Positions 5,424-8,269 of a stretch of 8,269 bases of DNA are shown one piece after another. Numbering within the stretch: the stretch's first letter is position 1; every line of letters starts with the position of its first letter. Source of the DNA: an uncultured Lachnospiraceae bacterium (lineage in GTDB: Bacteria > Bacillota > Clostridia > Lachnospirales > Lachnospiraceae); contig CANCYO010000096.1 in the NCBI GenBank assembly GCA_947382415.1, positions 1 through 8,269 of the forward strand, in the 5' to 3' direction. The translations under genes and the position numbers were made by a program. The notes beneath the pieces were generated by a model, which was not told the origin of the DNA, made no database searches, and saw only the letters and a program-made list of their open reading frames with translations.

Positions 5424-5894
5424 CTATTCGGCCTCCGAAGAAGCCTGTCCGGCTGACGGGTCTTCTCCCCGCAGAATGCTCATTATGATCTGGACGCGCT
5501 TGAGTGCTCTGGCAGAGTTTTCTCTGGCATAAGCGGCGGTGTCTTCATTATAGTTTTCGCCTTCGTAAGCTTCGTGATAGCTGTTTACGGCTTCTTTCAT
5601 ATAATTGCCGGCCTCGTCAGCGAGAGATTCCAGATATTCGTATTCTTCCGGAAAATCCAACGCTGCAAAATCCTGGAACTGTCTGTCGAGCTGATCCAGA
5701 TAAGCGAGAGCCAGTGCGGAGGCATCGTCGGAATCAGCATCTATCCCGTTTATGGATTCATGCAATTCTGCAACCGAGGTGCAGAATGAGTCTACTTCTT
5801 TTTTGAACTGCGTGACCTCCGGGTCTGTACCGCAGGCTGAGAGTGACAAAATGACCAACAGTCCTGCAAATATCTGTAAAGGTTTCCTTTTCAA
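5424..5894 (-). CDS. Putative small acidic lipoprotein of unknown function, TTG start
   Basis: The 156-residue product begins MKRKPLQIFAGLLVILSLSAC, a lipoprotein signal peptide with basic n-region, hydrophobic core and lipobox LSAC; Cys21 would be lipidated and the mature protein anchored on the outer face of the membrane. The mature part is acidic, largely predicted helical (VTQFKKEVDSF..., LDQLDRQFQDF..., NSARALKRVQIIMSIL), with a flexible Ser/Ala/Glu tail. I recognise no family or catalytic motif. The start is the TTG at 5894 because GGAGG (minus strand, 5907-5903) lies 8 bases upstream and the signal peptide then starts properly; a longer in-frame ATG at 5957 would put 21 charged residues before it and lies upstream of the probable promoter -10. 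It is divergent from metH and ends at a shared terminator. Confidence 0.8.
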   Translation of the reverse strand: MKRKPLQIFAGLLVILSLSACGTDPEVTQFKKEVDSFCTSVAELHESINGIDADSDDASALALAYLDQLDRQFQDFAALDFPEEYEYLESLADEAGNYMKEAVNSYHEAYEGENYNEDTAAYARENSARALKRVQIIMSILRGEDPSAGQASSEAE

Positions 5895-5925
5895 ATCTTT
5901 TTCCTCCGATGTAAAGCTATTAACA

Positions 5926-5954
5926 AATTTATCATATTCCAAATAGGTTCGCAA
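5926..5954 (-). promoter_or_regulatory. Possible promoter of the lipoprotein gene
   Basis: Read on the minus strand, TTGCGA (5954-5949) and TAAATT (5931-5926) are 17 bases apart. An overlapping TATGAT is an alternative -10 without a good -35. Transcription would begin near 5920, shortly before the GGAGG ribosome site, which supports the TTG 5894 start. Confidence 0.4.
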
Positions 5955-5981
5955 CAATTATCAGAAATCTTAAGAAGTTAT

Positions 5982-6010
5982 TTGCGCAGCGTACAGTGGT
6001 GTGGTATATT
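5982..6010 (+). promoter_or_regulatory. metH: Promoter of metH
   Basis: TTGCGC (5982-5987) and TATATT (6005-6010) are 17 bases apart, with TGG directly before the -10 (extended -10). The start near 6017 leaves a leader of only about 34 bases, too short for a cobalamin or SAM riboswitch. CGCAA (5950-5954) and TTGCG (5982-5986) form a separated inverted repeat covering the -35 elements of both divergent promoters. Confidence 0.55.
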
Positions 6011-6050
6011 AAATTCTGGACAATTATGTAGTAAAAGGTGAGGTATCTAT

Positions 6051-8269
6051 ATGACAAAAGCAGAGTTTTTGAATTTGGCCGGTCAGGGCATCCTGTATCT
6101 CGACGGCGCCACAGGCTCCAATCTGGTGGATGCGGGAATGCCGTCGGGAGTCTGCCCGGAGCAGTGGATTCTGGAGCATCAGGATGTGCTGCAGAGTCTG
6201 CAGGAAGAATATGTGGAGGCGGGTACGGATATTCTCTACGCGCCCACCTTTACTGCAAACAGGATCAAGCTTGCAGAGTATGGTCTGGAAGATCAGATGG
6301 AGCATATGATCTACGATCTGGTTGCAATCTCAAAAAGGGCTGCGCAGACTGCCGGCGGAAGGAAGGTCTATGTGGCCGGGGATATCACCATGACCGGGGA
6401 ACAGTTGAGGCCCATGGGACGGATGGAGCTTGAGACCCTGATCGATGTCTATAAAGAACAGATTCGCCTGCTGGCTGATGCGGGTGTGGATCTGTTTGTG
6501 GTGGAGACGATGATGAGTCTTGCGGAGACCAGAGCTGCCCTGATTGCGGCCAGGGAGGTCTCTGAATTGCCGGTGATGGTGAGCTTTACCTTTGAGGAAA
6601 ACGGCAGAATGCTCTATGGCACGGATGCACGGACGGCGGCTGTGGTTGCGGAGAGTCTGGGAGCTTGTGCCATCGGTGTGAATTGCTCTACCGGGCCTGA
6701 GAAAATGCAGGATATCCTGCAAAATATTGCGGAAGTTACTACAATTCCGATAATAGCCAAACCAAATGCAGGATTTCCTTCTCTGAATGCAGACGGCCGC
6801 ACTTGCTATGATATGGGGCCGGAGGAGTTTGGAGAGAAGATGTGCCTGCTCTATGCCGTGGGGGCCACTGTGCTGGGAGGATGCTGCGGCACTACGCCAA
6901 AGCATATCCGGGCCCTGTATGAGCGTCTTGGAAAACAGGCGGGAGCCGGAGTGCGCCGCCGCCCGGAAGGGATGAGGTATCTTGCCAGCGAGCGCATGAC
7001 GGTAGAATTTGATCTGGATGGAAATTTTATGGTGGTGGGGGAGCGCATCAACCCCACAGGCAAAAAGGCATTGCAGGCGGAGCTACGGGAGGGGACAACG
7101 GACCGGGTGCTTAGGTTTGCGGAGGAGCAGGAGGCAGGCGGCGCGCAGATCCTCGATATCAATATGGGGATGAGCGGAATCGACGAGAAGGCCATGATGC
7201 TCCGGGTTCTGGAGGAGGTCAGCGAAGTGACGAATCTGCCCCTGTCTCTGGATTCCAGCCATGTGGAGGTTCTGGAGGCGGCGCTGCGCCATTATCCGGG
7301 ACGGGCTCTGATCAATTCCATTTCGTATGAGAAGGAAAAATTCGAGAAGCTTCTGCCGCTGGCGGCCAAATACGGGGCCATGTTCATTTTGCTGCCCCTG
7401 TCGGACAAAGGCCTGCCTGAGAATCAGGAGGAGAAGATTCATATTATAGAGACTATTGTCCAACAGGCGCTGGCAGCCGGTATGCGCAGGGAGGACATCG
7501 TGGTGGACGGGCTGGTAGCCACAGTGGGGGCCGACAGACGCGCGGCATTGGAGACGCTCAAGACCATCCGCTATTGCCGGGAGAAAGGGCTGGCCACCAT
7601 CTGCGGTCTGTCAAATATTTCCTTCGGTATGCCGGAGCGCGGTTTTGTCAACGCGGCTTTTCTGACCATGGCCATCAGGGAGGGACTGACCATGGCCATT
7701 GCCAATCCCAGTCAGGAGCTTTTGATGTGCTGCGCGCTTGCCACGGATCTGCTGTTGAATAAGGAGGGGGCAGATCTGCGGTATATTGAGCTGGCAGGTA
7801 TGGTAAAAGAGAAACGTGAGGCGAAAGAGGCCGCGGCAAAAGCCGCCATGGAGACGGCGGCAAAAAGCGTCGTAGCACAAAGCGAGATGATGCAGACGCC
7901 GAAGAGGGAGGCCGAAACGCCGAAGGCGGACGACGGCAGCGATCTCTATCACGCTGTTCTGAAAGGCAATCGAAACGGAATTGCAAGAATGACCGAAGCG
8001 GCTCTGGCTGCGGGTGAAAAGCCGGATGCAATCCTAAACGAGGCATTGCTGCCCGCCATCAATCAGGTGGGAGAGTATTTTGACAAGGGCAGATACTTCC
8101 TGCCGCAGTTGATCGCCTCTGCGGAAGCCATGAAAAATGCCATTGAGGTGTTGGAACCCCTGCTTTTGCAGGAGACGTCGGAGGAGGACATGCCCGTGGT
8201 GGTCATCGCCACTGTGGAGGGCGATATACACGATATCGGCAAGAATCTGGTGGCGCTGATGCTGAAAAA
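6051..8269 (+). CDS. metH: Cobalamin-dependent methionine synthase, 5' portion (runs off window)
   Basis: MetH transfers a methyl group from 5-methyltetrahydrofolate via cobalamin to homocysteine, giving methionine in the cytoplasm. The first 739 codons are open without a stop. Domains in order: homocysteine S-methyltransferase (about 1-290) with zinc-ligand cysteines Cys212 (GVNCST) and Cys278-Cys279 (GGCCGT); pterin-binding domain (about 325-580) with GERINPTG (from 330), DINMG (from 369) and GLSNISFG (519-526); an Ala/Lys/Glu-rich linker (about 586-630); the B12 cap (about 631-715); and the start of the B12-binding fold with GDIHDIGKN, where His727 is the expected cobalt ligand in DxHxxG. 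ATG 6051 has GGTGAGG (6037-6043) 7 bases upstream. Whether the AdoMet reactivation domain is present cannot be seen; clostridial forms often lack it. No cobalamin riboswitch precedes it. Confidence 0.95.
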   Translation, partial: MTKAEFLNLAGQGILYLDGATGSNLVDAGMPSGVCPEQWILEHQDVLQSLQEEYVEAGTDILYAPTFTANRIKLAEYGLEDQMEHMIYDLVAISKRAAQTAGGRKVYVAGDITMTGEQLRPMGRMELETLIDVYKEQIRLLADAGVDLFVVETMMSLAETRAALIAAREVSELPVMVSFTFEENGRMLYGTDARTAAVVAESLGACAIGVNCSTGPEKMQDILQNIAEVTTIPIIAKPNAGFPSLNADGRTCYDMGPEEFGEKMCLLYAVGATVLGGCCGTTPKHIRALYERLGKQAGAGVRRRPEGMRYLASERMTVEFDLDGNFMVVGERINPTGKKALQAELREGTTDRVLRFAEEQEAGGAQILDINMGMSGIDEKAMMLRVLEEVSEVTNLPLSLDSSHVEVLEAALRHYPGRALINSISYEKEKFEKLLPLAAKYGAMFILLPLSDKGLPENQEEKIHIIETIVQQALAAGMRREDIVVDGLVATVGADRRAALETLKTIRYCREKGLATICGLSNISFGMPERGFVNAAFLTMAIREGLTMAIANPSQELLMCCALATDLLLNKEGADLRYIELAGMVKEKREAKEAAAKAAMETAAKSVVAQSEMMQTPKREAETPKADDGSDLYHAVLKGNRNGIARMTEAALAAGEKPDAILNEALLPAINQVGEYFDKGRYFLPQLIASAEAMKNAIEVLEPLLLQETSEEDMPVVVIATVEGDIHDIGKNLVALMLK

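Noticed and set aside
5941..6050. Cobalamin or SAM riboswitch before metH
   Set aside because: The predicted leader is about 34 bases, and no B12-box-like or SAM-box-like sequence is seen between the divergent genes.
6038..6433. Overlapping 131-codon frame at the start of metH, and long antisense frames opposite metH
   Set aside because: The metH frame is continuous and carries all family motifs; the others have compositions typical of shadow frames.
1..8269. CRISPR arrays, tRNA or rRNA genes, insertion sequences, phage genes
   Set aside because: No regularly spaced repeats, no tRNA-like cloverleaf motif noticed, and no transposase, integrase or phage-like protein in any frame.

Overview
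The window looks like chromosomal DNA from an anaerobic Firmicute of class Clostridia, most likely a gut Lachnospiraceae-type bacterium. This rests on gene content (a GGGtGRT-family protein beside a NifU-like scaffold, DUF4190/DUF2752/DUF4870-type small membrane proteins, a B12-dependent methionine synthase), on strong purine-rich ribosome binding sites, on the use of TTG starts (two genes here) and on moderate GC. It is an inference from recognition, not from a database search.

Layout. Bases 2-220 are the tail of an ABC transporter ATPase. From 386 to 3700 runs a tight three-gene same-strand unit: a NifU-like Fe-S scaffold protein, a GGGtGRT protein and a methyl-accepting chemotaxis protein with a TTG start, with gaps of 19 and 17 bases. 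From 3706 to 5382 come three short membrane proteins (DUF4190-type, DUF2752-type, DUF4870/Tic20-type). The first is preceded by a promoter and a roughly 210-base leader with two mutually exclusive pairings, and followed by a perfect 14-bp terminator-like hairpin. The third has its own promoter and a strong, probably bidirectional terminator. On the minus strand, 5894-5424 encodes a small acidic lipoprotein. Divergent from it, metH starts at 6051 and runs off the window end at 8269 after 739 codons, just past the DxHxxG cobalamin motif.

Working together. The NifU-like and GGGtGRT genes are probably a functional pair. Co-transcription with a single-cache-like chemoreceptor hints at a link between sensing and a metabolic or redox process, but the sequence does not prove it. 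The small membrane proteins form a loose cluster of unknown function. MetH makes methionine from homocysteine and methyltetrahydrofolate and seems to have a short, riboswitch-free leader.

Most unusual points: the structured leader and candidate small ORF before the DUF4190-type gene, the scaffold/GGGtGRT/chemoreceptor operon, and substitutions in the normally invariant tip of the chemoreceptor. I saw no CRISPR array, tRNA, rRNA, insertion sequence or phage gene.
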